Below are positions 1-8,770 of a stretch of 64,000 bases of DNA, piece after piece. The stretch spans positions 372,001-436,000 of the forward strand of contig NZ_LMGI01000002.1 in assembly GCF_001427105.1 (NCBI RefSeq). The letters are read 5' to 3'. How positions within the stretch are numbered: the stretch's first letter is position 1; each line of letters starts with the position of its first letter. Below the pieces are notes generated by a model, which was not told where the DNA came from, searched no databases, and saw only the letters and a list, made by a program, of their open reading frames with translations. The translations under genes were made by a program, and so were the position numbers. This stretch comes from Sphingopyxis sp. Root154. Lineage in GTDB: Bacteria; Pseudomonadota; Alphaproteobacteria; Sphingomonadales; Sphingomonadaceae.

Positions 1-1136
1 CGTTATTCCCCGACGCCGCGCGGCCCAATTTCGGGCTGTTCGTCGAGAAGAGCCTGCGCGCGCTTGCGCCGCAGCCGGGCATCGAGCTCACGATTGTCGC
101 CCCTGTCGGTCTGCCCCCCTTCCCGCTGTCGTTTCACCAACGCTATCGCGCCCTCCGCGACCTGCCGCGAAGCGAGAGCTGGAACGGCCTTACCGTCCTC
201 CGCCCGCGCTTCACGTTGATCCCCCGCGTTGGTGCGCACTTTAATCCGGCAAAGATCGCAAACGCCGTGCTGTCCGCCGTGCACGGCAAGTCCTTCGACG
301 TGATCGACGCGCAATTCTTCTACCCCGACGGCCCTGCCGCGATGCGCGTCGCGGATACGCTCAGCCTCCCTTTTTCGGCCAAGGCGCGCGGCGCCGACAT
401 CAGCCACTTCGGCCATGACCCGGCGACGCGATCGCAGGTGATCGAGGCGGGCAGGAAAGCCACCGGCCTGCTCGCCGTCTCCGAAGCGATGCGCGGCGAC
501 ATGGCCGCGATCGGCATCGATCCCGCCCGGATCGCTGTCCATTACACGGGCATCGACACCGCGCGCTTCCACCCCGGCGACCGTGCCACCGCGCGCGCAG
601 CATTGGGCATGACCGGCACCCCCACAATCCTCACCGTCGGCGCACTGATCGGACGCAAGGGGCAGGCGCTCGTGATCGAAGCGCTGCCCGCGCTGCCGGA
701 CGCCCACTACTGGCTTGCCGGCGCGGGCGATGAGGAAGGACGATACCGCGCGCTCGCGCAAAAGCTTGGTGTCGCAACCCGCGTCCACTTCTTGGGGCCC
801 GTCGCCAACGCCGACCTCCCCCGGCTTTATCGCGCCGCCAACCTTGTCGTGATGCCGTCGGTCAGCGAAGGGCTCGCCAATGCGTGGGTCGAGGCGCTCG
901 CCTGCGGCACGCCGATCGTGATCAGCGATGCGGGCGGGGCGGCCGAACTGGTGACGTCACCGGTTGCAGGTCGGATCGTCGAGCGCAAGCCCGACGCGAT
1001 CGCCACAGCCGTTCGAGAGATTCTCGCGGCCCCGCCCTCACCGTCCGACGTCGCTGCGAGTCTCGGCGGGCGGTTCGACTGGGACCGAAACGGCCGCGAA
1101 CTCGCCGCGCATCTCCGCCGCTGCGTAAGTCGCTAG
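1..1136 (+). CDS. Glycosyltransferase family 4, N-terminally truncated by window edge
   Basis: This is a GT-B fold glycosyl transferase that would move a sugar from a nucleotide-sugar donor to a lipid or polysaccharide acceptor at the cytoplasmic membrane. The frame is open from base 3 without a start codon and begins with LFPDAARPNFGLFVEKSL, the segment that lies near the N-terminus in this family, so only about 10-20 residues are missing. A TTG at 216 is inside the protein and is not the start. The C-terminal donor-binding half is clear: ILTVGALIGRKG, then VMPSVSEGLANAWVEALACGTPIV with the conserved acidic pattern of GT4 enzymes. It ends at a TAG followed by a hairpin terminator and converges on secF. 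The exact substrate cannot be told. Confidence 0.88.
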   Translation, partial: LFPDAARPNFGLFVEKSLRALAPQPGIELTIVAPVGLPPFPLSFHQRYRALRDLPRSESWNGLTVLRPRFTLIPRVGAHFNPAKIANAVLSAVHGKSFDVIDAQFFYPDGPAAMRVADTLSLPFSAKARGADISHFGHDPATRSQVIEAGRKATGLLAVSEAMRGDMAAIGIDPARIAVHYTGIDTARFHPGDRATARAALGMTGTPTILTVGALIGRKGQALVIEALPALPDAHYWLAGAGDEEGRYRALAQKLGVATRVHFLGPVANADLPRLYRAANLVVMPSVSEGLANAWVEALACGTPIVISDAGGAAELVTSPVAGRIVERKPDAIATAVREILAAPPSPSDVAASLGGRFDWDRNGRELAAHLRRCVSR

Positions 1137-1145
1137 ATACGGCAA

Positions 1146-1183
1146 CGCCGGCCCACTCCCAGAGCAGGCCGGCGCCTATTTTT
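1146..1183 (+). terminator. Rho-independent terminator after the glycosyltransferase
   Basis: CGCCGGCC at 1146-1153 pairs perfectly with GGCCGGCG at 1167-1174 around a 13-base loop, followed by CC, TA and five T at 1179-1183. It lies 10 bases past the glycosyltransferase stop and before the convergent secF stop. No A-run precedes the stem, so it should work mainly for the plus strand. Confidence 0.7.
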
Positions 1184-1198
1184 ACAAAGCTTCGGGCC

Positions 1199-2179
1199 TC
1201 AGACGACCGCGCCGTCGTCCTTGCGCTCGACGCGCTCGCCACCGTCCATGCCCGCGGTCGTGCGCGGCACGAAACTGTGCGGGCCGACTTTCAGCCACAC
1301 CAGCACCGGGGTCGACATCAGCACCGAGGAATAGCCGCCGATAAACACACCGAACAGCATCGCAGCGGTAAAGCCGAAAATCACGTCCGGGCCAAAGATC
1401 AACAGCATGCCGAGCGCCAGGACCATGGCGACCGTCGTCATGACCGTACGCGACAGCGTTTCATTGATGCTGAGATTGAGGAGAGGAACGATCTCCATCT
1501 TTCGGTATTTTTTCAGGTTTTCGCGAATACGATCATAGACGACGATCGTGTCGTTGAGCGAATAGCCGACGATCGTCAGCAGCGCCGCAACGCTGTTCAG
1601 GTCGAACTGCATCTGCGTCACCGCGAACAGGCCGAATGTCAGCGACACTTCGTGAAACAGGCGACCAAGCGCACCGACACCAAACTGCCATTCAAAGCGT
1701 ATCCATATATAAATGGAAATGCCGAGGATCGCGAGGCCCAGGCTGATAGCCCCGGTTCGTATCAATTCTCCCGAGACCTTACCCGAAACGGTTTCGACCG
1801 AACCGGCCTTCGCGGTCGGGAAGGCTTTTTGAATGCCCGATACCAGCTGCTGCCCCGCGCGCTCGGCGGCCGCCTTGTCGCCGTCAGGAAGCGCGGTGCG
1901 GATCGACACCGCTTTGTCCGATCCGAACTGCTGGATCGTCGCTTCCCCAAGGCCGATGTCGCCGACCTTTTCGCGAATTTCGTCGATTGGCGGCATCCCC
2001 TGAGTGAATTCAACGCGAACCGACTGGCCACCGACGAAGTCGACGCCGAGGTTCAGGCCCTTCACGGCGACCAGTGCGATCGACACGGCCACGAGGAAAA
2101 AGCTCATGAAGGACGCGACTTTCCGCCACCGCAGGAAGTCGATATTGGTGTCGTCAGGAACGAGTTTCAGCAAGCGCAT
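1199..2179 (-). CDS. secF: Protein translocase subunit SecF
   Basis: SecF is an inner-membrane subunit of the SecDF-YajC complex, an RND-type proton-driven motor that helps SecYEG release proteins into the periplasm. The 326-residue protein has the family layout: one membrane helix near residue 25-42, the signature GLNLGVDFVGGQ, a short periplasmic domain, then five helices including VGYSLNDTIVVYDRIRENL, the conserved D4-type cytoplasmic motif of SecD/SecF. The length is normal. It is the last gene of the yajC-secD-secF operon, 12 bases after secD. The C-terminal tail is charged and low in conservation. Confidence 0.97.
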   Translation of the reverse strand: MRLLKLVPDDTNIDFLRWRKVASFMSFFLVAVSIALVAVKGLNLGVDFVGGQSVRVEFTQGMPPIDEIREKVGDIGLGEATIQQFGSDKAVSIRTALPDGDKAAAERAGQQLVSGIQKAFPTAKAGSVETVSGKVSGELIRTGAISLGLAILGISIYIWIRFEWQFGVGALGRLFHEVSLTFGLFAVTQMQFDLNSVAALLTIVGYSLNDTIVVYDRIRENLKKYRKMEIVPLLNLSINETLSRTVMTTVAMVLALGMLLIFGPDVIFGFTAAMLFGVFIGGYSSVLMSTPVLVWLKVGPHSFVPRTTAGMDGGERVERKDDGAVV

Positions 2180-2191
2180 CGTTTCGCTCCC

Positions 2192-3805
2192 TTAAATATT
2201 GATCGACGTCGGGCGCTTGGTCCGCAGCCAATGGGCTACGAACATGCGCGTGACGGTAACGGCGGTGAAGACGCTGGTGACGATCCCGATGGTTAGAACA
2301 ACCGCGAAGCCCTTGATCGGGCCCGAACCGAACCAGAACATCAACGCGGCGGCGATGACGTTGGTGACGTTAGCGTCGAAAATCGCGCGGCTGGCCTCGC
2401 TATAGCCCAGCTCGACGGCCTGAAAGACCTTTCGCCCGCGTTTCAATTCCTCGCGTATTCGCTCGTTGATCAGCACGTTGGCGTCGACCGCGGCGCCGAT
2501 CGTCAGTACAAAGCCTGCGATCCCTGGTAGCGTCAACGTCGCATTGAACGCCGCCATGACCGCGATGATCAGGAACACGTTGAAGACCAGCGCGACGCAC
2601 GCATAGACGCCGAACCGGCCGTAAACGACGATCATCAGCACCAGCACCGACACCGTCGCGATGATGCCCGCGATCGCGCCCTTGCGGATCGAGTCGGCAC
2701 CGAGTTCGGGGGTCACCGTGCGTTCCTCGACGACGGTCATCTTCACCGGCAAGGCGCCCGAGCGCAGCGAAATCGCCAGCGCATTCGCGCTCGCAACACT
2801 GAAGCTGCCCGAAATCTGCGCGCTGCCGCCCAGGATCGGCTCGTTGATCGACGGCGCCGACAGCACCTTGCCGTCGAGCACCATCGCGAACCGCTTGCCG
2901 ACGCTCTGCGCCGTCACCTTGGCAAAGGTGCTCGAACCGCCCGAATCAAAGCGAATGGAGACGACGGGCTGGTTGTTCTGAGGATCATAGCTCTGCTTGG
3001 CGTCGATCAGCTGCTCGCCGCTGATCATCACTTGCCGGCGCAGCACTTCGAACGCGGCGCCGCTGCCTTCGCCCTCGGCATAGGGAACGATTTCGCTACC
3101 GACGGGAACGCGGCCCGCGGCGGCTTCGGCGGGATCGGCGTTGGCGTCGACCATACGGAATTCAAGCCGCGCCGTCTTGCCGATCAGTTCCTTCAGCGCG
3201 GCGGGATCCTGCAGGCCCGGAACCTGCACGACGACGCGGTCGGTGCCTTCGCGGATGATCGTCGGTTCGCGCGTACCCAGCGCGTTGACGCGCTTGTCGA
3301 TAATATCTCGCGCCGTATCCATCGCGTTCGCGACGGCCTGCGCCTGTCCGGCGCCAGTGGGGGTCATCTCGATCCGCGTCGAATTGACCACGGTGACTGT
3401 CCAGTCGCGCTGGCCCGTCAGCTGTGCCCCACGCGTCTCGTTGAACAGGCGTTCGCGAGCTTCGTCGAGCTTCGCGAGATCGCGGACGAGGAAGCTGATC
3501 TTGCCGCCCGCGGTCGACAGCTCGCCGATCGCGATATCGTCGTCGGCCCCGCTTTCGCCGCGCATCGCGGCGCGCACGGTCTTTTCCATATTCGCGAGCT
3601 GCGTCTTGCGCAGATCGGCGATGTCGGCTTCGAGCAAGAGGTGGCTGCCGCCGGCAAGGTCGAGGCCCAGATTGACCTTCGCCTGCAGGAACGACGGCAG
3701 GCTGTCCCGCGTTTTTTCAGGCAGGAAGCTGGGGATGGAAAAAAGGATACCGAGCAGCAGGATGATGCTGATGCCGATGGTCTTCCAGCGCGGGAAATCG
3801 AGCAT
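2192..3805 (-). CDS. secD: Protein translocase subunit SecD
   Basis: SecD pairs with SecF to form the proton-driven pulling motor of the Sec export machine. The 537-residue protein starts with a membrane helix (residues 9-26), then NLGLDLAGGSHLLLEADI, the SecD head motif. A large periplasmic P1 domain follows, and then the RND helices with GFVLTIGAAVDANVLINERI, which contains the conserved Asp used in proton transfer. Length and order of parts are standard. The gene lies between yajC (55-base gap) and secF (12-base gap), so the three are probably one transcript. Confidence 0.97.
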   Translation of the reverse strand: MLDFPRWKTIGISIILLLGILFSIPSFLPEKTRDSLPSFLQAKVNLGLDLAGGSHLLLEADIADLRKTQLANMEKTVRAAMRGESGADDDIAIGELSTAGGKISFLVRDLAKLDEARERLFNETRGAQLTGQRDWTVTVVNSTRIEMTPTGAGQAQAVANAMDTARDIIDKRVNALGTREPTIIREGTDRVVVQVPGLQDPAALKELIGKTARLEFRMVDANADPAEAAAGRVPVGSEIVPYAEGEGSGAAFEVLRRQVMISGEQLIDAKQSYDPQNNQPVVSIRFDSGGSSTFAKVTAQSVGKRFAMVLDGKVLSAPSINEPILGGSAQISGSFSVASANALAISLRSGALPVKMTVVEERTVTPELGADSIRKGAIAGIIATVSVLVLMIVVYGRFGVYACVALVFNVFLIIAVMAAFNATLTLPGIAGFVLTIGAAVDANVLINERIREELKRGRKVFQAVELGYSEASRAIFDANVTNVIAAALMFWFGSGPIKGFAVVLTIGIVTSVFTAVTVTRMFVAHWLRTKRPTSINI

Positions 3806-3860
3806 GGTCTAAAGATCCGATAGCAAGAGCGGGACCGCGAAGGACGCGGGGCCCGCCGCG

Positions 3861-4190
3861 TCAGTCGTTGGCGGGCTTGCCGCCGGGCTGCAGAACGTCG
3901 GCGAGGGTCGATTTGACGACCTTGATCTTCACACCTTGCGCGATTTCGACGTCGACGAAATCATCGTCGACGCGCGTGATCTTTCCGACGATCCCGCCGC
4001 CTGTCACGACCTGGTCGCGCGGCTTGACCGCCGCGACCTTGGCGCGATGTTCCTTGGCGCGAACCTGCTGCGGGCGGATCAGGAAGAACCAGAACACCGC
4101 GAAGATCAGCAGATAGGGGACTAGCATCAGGAAACCGGCAGCCCCGCCGCCCGATCCGGCCGCCTGGGTCAGAAGCAATTGCGTCGACAT
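3861..4190 (-). CDS. yajC: Sec translocase accessory subunit YajC
   Basis: YajC is a small single-span inner-membrane protein of the SecDF-YajC complex. The 109-residue product has a Gly-rich N-terminus, one strong helix around residues 20-38 (LMLVPYLLIFAVFWFFLIRP) and the family motif RPQQVRAKEHRAK. A soluble domain with VVTGGGIVGKITRVDDDFV follows. The frame stays open far upstream, but ATG at 4190 gives the normal length of about 110 residues and fits the family N-terminus. It is the first gene of the operon. The 259 bases between it and the tRNA gene should hold its promoter; I see no clear motif there. Confidence 0.95.
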   Translation of the reverse strand: MSTQLLLTQAAGSGGGAAGFLMLVPYLLIFAVFWFFLIRPQQVRAKEHRAKVAAVKPRDQVVTGGGIVGKITRVDDDFVDVEIAQGVKIKVVKSTLADVLQPGGKPAND

Positions 4191-4449
4191 GAGTGAAAAA
4201 CTTTCCGTTCGTAAGCATTGCCAATTCCCGTTGCGGAACCGGCACGCAAATATGGCGCGGCGCCTATCACGCAGGGAAGTTGCGCGCAACCGGTCGCTGC
4301 GCCCCTCCCCCTTGGCAAGCGTGGCCGAAATGGGAATGATGACGGTAAGATCAAGCCCGTAGCAACGATTGCGGCAACAACGGGCCATCCCCGCTTGCAT
4401 CGCCCGCCAACCCGCGCTAGGGGCCTCGCCTACCCTTACGGGGGCCGGT

Positions 4450-4526
4450 CGGGACGTAGCGCAGCCTGGTAGCGCATCACACTGGGGGTGTGGGGGTCGG
4501 AGGTTCGAATCCTCTCGTCCCGACCA
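4450..4526 (+). tRNA. tRNA-Pro (anticodon GGG)
   Basis: A full cloverleaf can be drawn. The acceptor arms CGGGACG and CGTCCCG pair perfectly, with A and then an encoded CCA at the 3' end. The D arm is GCGC/GCGC, the anticodon stem TCACA/TGTGG has the loop CTGGGGG (anticodon GGG, reading CCC), and the T arm is GGAGG-TTCGAAT-CCTCT. It is 77 bases long including CCA. CCC is a frequent proline codon in a genome this rich in GC. Confidence 0.97.
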
Positions 4527-4623
4527 ATTTAAATTTACATGACAATCTGACAGCGTGCTGACAGGATCGTGCGCCAATCGGGGCCGGAGGCGGCGCATCG
4601 GCACGACCGGAAAGCGCAAGGAT

Positions 4624-5367
4624 ATGCAGGCGGGCATTCTGATCGTTGCCGCCGCATTCCTGACTTCCATCCTTTCGGGCATTTTCGGCATGGCGGGCGG
4701 GCTCGTCTTCATGGGCGTGCTCGCATGGATCCTGCCGGTGACCACCGCGCTCGCGCTCCACGGCGTGATCCAGTTCGCCTCGAACGCGTGGCGCGTCATA
4801 CTGCACCGCGCGCATGTCGCCTGGCCGGTACTGCTCTGGTTCGGGATCGGCGCCGCGGCATCGATCGGCTTCCTATCGCTGGTGATTTTTACCCCGACCA
4901 AATTCTACGTCTTCCTCGGGCTTGGCCTGATGCCGATTCTCGTCTGGCTGCCCGAACGCTGGCTGGCTCTTGACGCCAGCAACCGCTGGCACGCGCTCGG
5001 CGGTGGCTTCGTCTCGACCGGTCTCGCGCTTGTTTCGGGGGTATCGGGTCCGGTCACCGACCTGCTGTTTATCCGTACCAAGCTGGGCCGGCATCAGGTC
5101 GTCGCGACCAAGGCGGTGATGCAGGCGATCGGGCACGCGTCCAAGATCCTCGTCTATGGCGCTTTGCTGCTCAGCACATCGGCGCGCGAGATCATCCCGC
5201 TGTCCGTCACCGCGGTCGCGGTGTTCGCGTCGATGGCGGGGATCATGGTCGGTGGCACCATCCTCGACCGCATCAGCGACGCGCATTTCCGCGCCAGCCG
5301 CCGCTGGATCGTCACGATCATCGGCGCGACCTTCCTGTTCCAGGCGGCGCAGATCGTGCTTGCCTGA
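4624..5367 (+). CDS. TauE/SafE (TSUP) family membrane permease, first copy
   Basis: The 247-residue protein belongs to the TSUP family of anion or organic-sulfur/acid permeases. It has about seven to eight hydrophobic helices and the family's Gly-rich N-terminal repeat, ILSGIFGMAGGLVFMGVL, with a related repeat in the second half (ALVSGVSGPVTDLLFIRT). ATG at 4624 was chosen because AAGGAT stands just before it; an earlier in-frame ATG at 4555 would add a polar, Arg-rich tail unlike the family. It lies 27 bases before the hydroxyproline dehydratase gene on the same strand, and a second TSUP gene follows that enzyme. The substrate is unknown. Confidence 0.85.
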   Translation: MQAGILIVAAAFLTSILSGIFGMAGGLVFMGVLAWILPVTTALALHGVIQFASNAWRVILHRAHVAWPVLLWFGIGAAASIGFLSLVIFTPTKFYVFLGLGLMPILVWLPERWLALDASNRWHALGGGFVSTGLALVSGVSGPVTDLLFIRTKLGRHQVVATKAVMQAIGHASKILVYGALLLSTSAREIIPLSVTAVAVFASMAGIMVGGTILDRISDAHFRASRRWIVTIIGATFLFQAAQIVLA

Positions 5368-5394
5368 CGCCCCGCGCTCGACTGAGATACGGAT

Positions 5395-6450
5395 ATGACA
5401 TCGAATCGCGAAACCACGATCATCCGCATCGTCGACATGCACACCGCAGGCGAGCCCGTCCGTATCGTCGAGGCCGGATATCCCCCGCTCGCCGGCAACA
5501 CGATCCTGGAAAGAAGGCGCGATGCCCAGACACGCTTCGATCACCTGCGCACGATGCTGATGCTCGAACCGCGCGGGCATGACGGCATGTACGGCGTGAT
5601 CCCGACCGAGCCCTGCGCAGCGGGGGCCGACCTTGCCGTGCTCTTCACGCATCAGGAAGGATATAGCACGATGTGCGGCCACGCGACCATCGCGATCGGC
5701 CGCTGGGCGATCGACACGGGGCGCGTCGCGCGCGTTGACGGCAAGGCCCGCTTCGGGCTCGAGGCCCCTTGCGGCGTCATCCAGGTCGATGTCGAGACGG
5801 ACGAAGCCGGCGTCACCCGCGTCGCATTCGAGAGCGTCGAATCTTTTGCGAGCGCGCTCGATCGGACTGTTGAGGTTCCCGGCCGCGGCCCGGTCCACGT
5901 CGACATCGCTTTCGGGGGCGCCTTCTACGCGATCCTGCCCGCCAGCCGCATCGGCCTGTCGCTGATGGAAACGCCGCTAGCAGAGCTCGTACAGGCCGCG
6001 ACCGCGATCAACGAGGCGATCCGTACCGGCGGGTCCATCGTCCATCCGACCGAACCCGATCTCGGCTTTCTCTACGGCACGATCCTGACCGACGATGTGG
6101 CGCTCGGCATGCATGGCGGCCAGCCCAGCTACAATCTTTGCATCTTCGCAGACGGACAGATCGACCGCTCGCCGACCGGCAGCGGGGTAACGGCGCGCAT
6201 CGCGCTCGCCGCCGCAAAGGGCGAGATGACAGTGGGAGACAGCTGCGAAATCCGGGGCGTATCGGGCGAAGGCTTCATCGGAACGCTCGCCGCGACGAGC
6301 GGAACCGGACTCGATGCCGCGTCGCGCGTCCGGGTCGCCGGCCAGGCCTGGTATTCGGGGCGCAGCGAGATGATCGCGGAGCCTGGCGACCGCTTCGGTG
6401 CTGGCTTCACTCTCCCGCGCCGCCTCGCCGACCTCGACACGCCGGTGTGA
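5395..6450 (+). CDS. Proline racemase family enzyme, predicted trans-3-hydroxy-L-proline dehydratase
   Basis: The 351-residue protein has the proline racemase fold: VDMHTAGEPVRIV near the N-terminus and MCGHATIA with the catalytic Cys94. True racemases and 4-hydroxyproline epimerases carry a second catalytic Cys in a DRSPCG motif. Here the motif reads DRSPTGSGV with Thr261. By established work on this family, the Cys/Thr pair marks trans-3-hydroxy-L-proline dehydratase, which removes water to give pyrroline-2-carboxylate. The family call is firm; the dehydratase call is inferred from these residues. No pyrroline-2-carboxylate reductase is nearby. Two TSUP permeases flank it on the same strand, which suggests an uptake or export partner. 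Confidence 0.9.
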   Translation: MTSNRETTIIRIVDMHTAGEPVRIVEAGYPPLAGNTILERRRDAQTRFDHLRTMLMLEPRGHDGMYGVIPTEPCAAGADLAVLFTHQEGYSTMCGHATIAIGRWAIDTGRVARVDGKARFGLEAPCGVIQVDVETDEAGVTRVAFESVESFASALDRTVEVPGRGPVHVDIAFGGAFYAILPASRIGLSLMETPLAELVQAATAINEAIRTGGSIVHPTEPDLGFLYGTILTDDVALGMHGGQPSYNLCIFADGQIDRSPTGSGVTARIALAAAKGEMTVGDSCEIRGVSGEGFIGTLAATSGTGLDAASRVRVAGQAWYSGRSEMIAEPGDRFGAGFTLPRRLADLDTPV

Positions 6451-6528
6451 CGCGGCGCGTCCGCCGCATTGCTATGCGGCGGCGCTAGATGCTGGCCAAG
6501 CCGGACGATCGCACCTAGGAGCGCCGGC

Positions 6529-7302
6529 ATGGAATTCGCGCCCGAAATCTTCGCCTTCCTGATCGGCGTCGCCTTTCTCGCCGGGACGGTAGACGCGATG
6601 GCGGGCGGCGGGGGTCTCCTCACCATTCCCGCGTTGATGGCGGTCGGTGTTCCGCCGGTCTCGGCGATCGCGACGAACAAGCTGCAAAGCACGATCGGCA
6701 CCGGCTCGGCCTTCCTGACCTTCTGGCGCGCGGGGCATGTCGATCTTCGCCGCTTCGCATGGCCCGCGGCCGGCGCCTTTGCCGGCTCGGTGCTCGGCGC
6801 GACCGCCGTCCAATATGTCCGCTCAGATTTCCTCGCCGCGCTCGTCCCGCTGCTGCTGATCGCGATGGGGCTCTATTTCCTGCTCGCGCCGCCGATGAGC
6901 AGCGTCGACCGCCACGCGCGCGTCGGCCCGCTCGGCCTCACCCTCATCGTCACGGCGCTCGGCTTCTACGACGGCTTCTTCGGCCCGGGCGCGGGCTCGT
7001 TCCTGACGCTCACCCTCGTCGCGCTCGGCGGGCTCGGGCTCGTTCGCGCGATCGGCAACGCAAAGTTCCTCAACCTCGCGACCAATGTCGCCGGCCTGCT
7101 CGCGATGATCGTCGGCGGTCACGTCCTGTGGCTGCTCGGCCTCTCAATGGCCGTCGCCAATGTCGCCGGCAACCAGCTCGGCGCGCGGCTCGCGATCCGT
7201 TTCGGTGGTCGCGGGGTGCGGCCGCTGCTTGTCGTCATGTCCTTTGCCCTGACCGCCAAGCTGCTCGCCGACCCCGCCAACCCGTTGTGGACGCTATTTT
7301 AG
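6529..7302 (+). CDS. TauE/SafE (TSUP) family membrane permease, second copy
   Basis: This 257-residue membrane protein carries the classic TSUP signature GTVDAMAGGGGLLTIPALM at the N-terminus, ATNKLQSTIGTGSAFLTFWR after it, and the second repeat YDGFFGPGAGSFLTLTLV. About eight helices can be seen. ATG at 6529 follows AGGAG at 6517-6521. It is closer to the typical YfcA-type TSUP than the copy at 4624, so the two are diverged paralogs and not a recent duplication. It lies 78 bases after the dehydratase gene. Its TAG stop overlaps the TAA stop of the convergent EF-hand gene. Confidence 0.9.
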   Translation: MEFAPEIFAFLIGVAFLAGTVDAMAGGGGLLTIPALMAVGVPPVSAIATNKLQSTIGTGSAFLTFWRAGHVDLRRFAWPAAGAFAGSVLGATAVQYVRSDFLAALVPLLLIAMGLYFLLAPPMSSVDRHARVGPLGLTLIVTALGFYDGFFGPGAGSFLTLTLVALGGLGLVRAIGNAKFLNLATNVAGLLAMIVGGHVLWLLGLSMAVANVAGNQLGARLAIRFGGRGVRPLLVVMSFALTAKLLADPANPLWTLF

Positions 7303-7622
7303 GGCTGTGCATCGGCCGGCGGCGGCGGTTCCGCACGCGCCTTTTGCTTCGCGGCCAACTCAGCTTTGTCGACCAGGCCGTCGCCGTTGGCATCGAGAAA
7401 CTTGATAAAGGCATCGACCTTTTCCGGCGAGGCCATCGTCGGATCGCCTTGCTTCTGGGCGCGCATTTCAGCCATTTTGGTGATCTCGGCCTTGTCGAGC
7501 TTGCCGTCGCTATTGGCGTCGATCATCGCGAACATGCGGCCGCCATCCTGCGGCGGCTGGGCGGCAGCGATGCCTGGAACAGCCATACCGATCGAAGCGG
7601 CGATCATCGTCAATTTCTTCAT
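7299..7622 (-). CDS. Secreted EF-hand calcium-binding protein
   Basis: The 107-residue product has a signal peptide (MKKLTMIAASIGMAVPGIAAA) and two clear calcium loops, DANSDGKLDKAE and DANGDGLVDKAE, each with acidic or Asn residues at positions 1, 3, 5 and 12. The C-terminus is rich in Pro and Ala. ATG at 7622 was chosen because it puts the signal peptide at the N-terminus and follows AAGGAC; an upstream in-frame start would add 18 polar residues. It is probably a periplasmic calcium-binding protein of unknown role. Tail-to-tail with the second TSUP gene, the stops overlap by four bases. Confidence 0.88.
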   Translation of the reverse strand: MKKLTMIAASIGMAVPGIAAAQPPQDGGRMFAMIDANSDGKLDKAEITKMAEMRAQKQGDPTMASPEKVDAFIKFLDANGDGLVDKAELAAKQKARAEPPPPADAQP

Positions 7623-7719
7623 TCCATGTCCTTTGGTCATATCGGCAAAAGTGCCGGGACGCCTCGCCGAGGACATGGCAGCTTGCGTGTCGCAAAACTA
7701 TGCCAGCGGCTTCGGCTCG

Positions 7720-8703
7720 TCACGGTTTCAGCACGACCTTGCCCACCACCTCGCGCCGCTCGAGCATCGCAAAGCCCTCTCGCCAGTCGGCGAGGTCGAG
7801 CGACGCATGGACGTGCGGCCGGATTTTCCCGGCGGCGGCGAGCGCATCGATCGCCGCGACATTCTCCGCCCCGCGCTCGGGAAAGCGCCGCCCATATTCG
7901 CCCGCGCGCACCCCGACGACCGAGAAGCCCTTGATCAGCGGCATGTTCACCGACACCTCGGCTATGCGCCCCGACGCAAAGCCGATGACAAGCAGGCGCC
8001 CGCCGAACGCGATACAGCGCGTCGATTCGTCGAATATGTCGCCGCCGACGGGGTCGAAAATCACATCGGCGCCCTTGCCATCGGTCAGCGCCTTCACCTC
8101 CTCGCGAAATCCCCGCGCGGCGGAAATCACCGCATCGGGCGCGTAGAGCCGCGCAATCGCCTCGCGCTTTTCCGCGCTGCTCGCCGCCGCAATGACACGC
8201 GCACCCAGCGCCTTCGCCAGATCGACCGTCGCCAGCCCAACGCCGCCCGCGGCGCCATGCACCAGTACCCACTCGCCCGGCTCGACCCGCGCGCAGCGGA
8301 CCAGTGCGACATAGGCGGTCAGATAGGCGACCGGATAGGCGGCGGCCTCGTCCCAGCTGAGCCGTTCGGGCTTCCGACGCAGGTTTGCCGCCGGAACGAC
8401 ACTATATTCGGCCATCGCGCCGAACCGATTGCCGCCGATCACCGCGTCGCCCGGCGCCCAGCCGTCGACGCCCTCGCCCACCGAATCGACCTCGCCCGTG
8501 AATTCCAGCCCCGACACGAATGGCAGGTCGGGCTTCAACTGATAGCCGCCGCCGGTCATCAACAGATCGGGGAAATTGATCGCCGCCGCGCGCACCCGTA
8601 CGCGAACTTCGCCGGGGCCGGGCACGGGTACGGGTAAATCCTCCAGTGCTGCGCCCGCGTGATCAGGAAGCAATTCGCGAACCTCGATAGCCCGCATCGG
8701 CAA
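7720..8703 (-). CDS. NADPH:quinone oxidoreductase family protein (zinc-free MDR)
   Basis: This is a medium-chain dehydrogenase/reductase of the quinone oxidoreductase branch, 327 residues. It has an N-terminal GroES-like domain with RVRAAAINFPDLLMTGGGYQ and lacks the zinc-binding Cys/His set. The nucleotide-binding Rossmann domain carries VLVHGAAGGVGLATVDLAKA, and DVIFDPVGGDIF follows. It should use NADPH to reduce quinones or enones in the cytoplasm. The start may be the second Met, six bases further in. It is divergent from the endolysin gene, with a 67-base gap that must hold both promoters. Confidence 0.9.
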   Translation of the reverse strand: MPMRAIEVRELLPDHAGAALEDLPVPVPGPGEVRVRVRAAAINFPDLLMTGGGYQLKPDLPFVSGLEFTGEVDSVGEGVDGWAPGDAVIGGNRFGAMAEYSVVPAANLRRKPERLSWDEAAAYPVAYLTAYVALVRCARVEPGEWVLVHGAAGGVGLATVDLAKALGARVIAAASSAEKREAIARLYAPDAVISAARGFREEVKALTDGKGADVIFDPVGGDIFDESTRCIAFGGRLLVIGFASGRIAEVSVNMPLIKGFSVVGVRAGEYGRRFPERGAENVAAIDALAAAGKIRPHVHASLDLADWREGFAMLERREVVGKVVLKP

Positions 8704-8770
8704 AAACCCTTTCCTACAATATCCCTATATGGTTCGTTCTATCCGCTCAACCAACCAGAAGGAACGAATC

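Noticed and set aside
216-218. TTG as start codon of the first glycosyltransferase
   Set aside because: Upstream sequence in the same frame is clearly family-like back to base 3, so the real start lies outside the window.
884-2296. A 470-codon plus-strand open frame across secF
   Set aside because: It runs antisense to secF through most of its length, is rich in Arg, Asp and His, and has no recognisable motif. It exists because GC-rich codons avoid stops on the other strand.
4624-7302. The two TSUP genes as a recent tandem duplication
   Set aside because: Their N-terminal repeats and lengths differ too much (GIFGMAGGLVF against AMAGGGGLLTI) for a recent copy.
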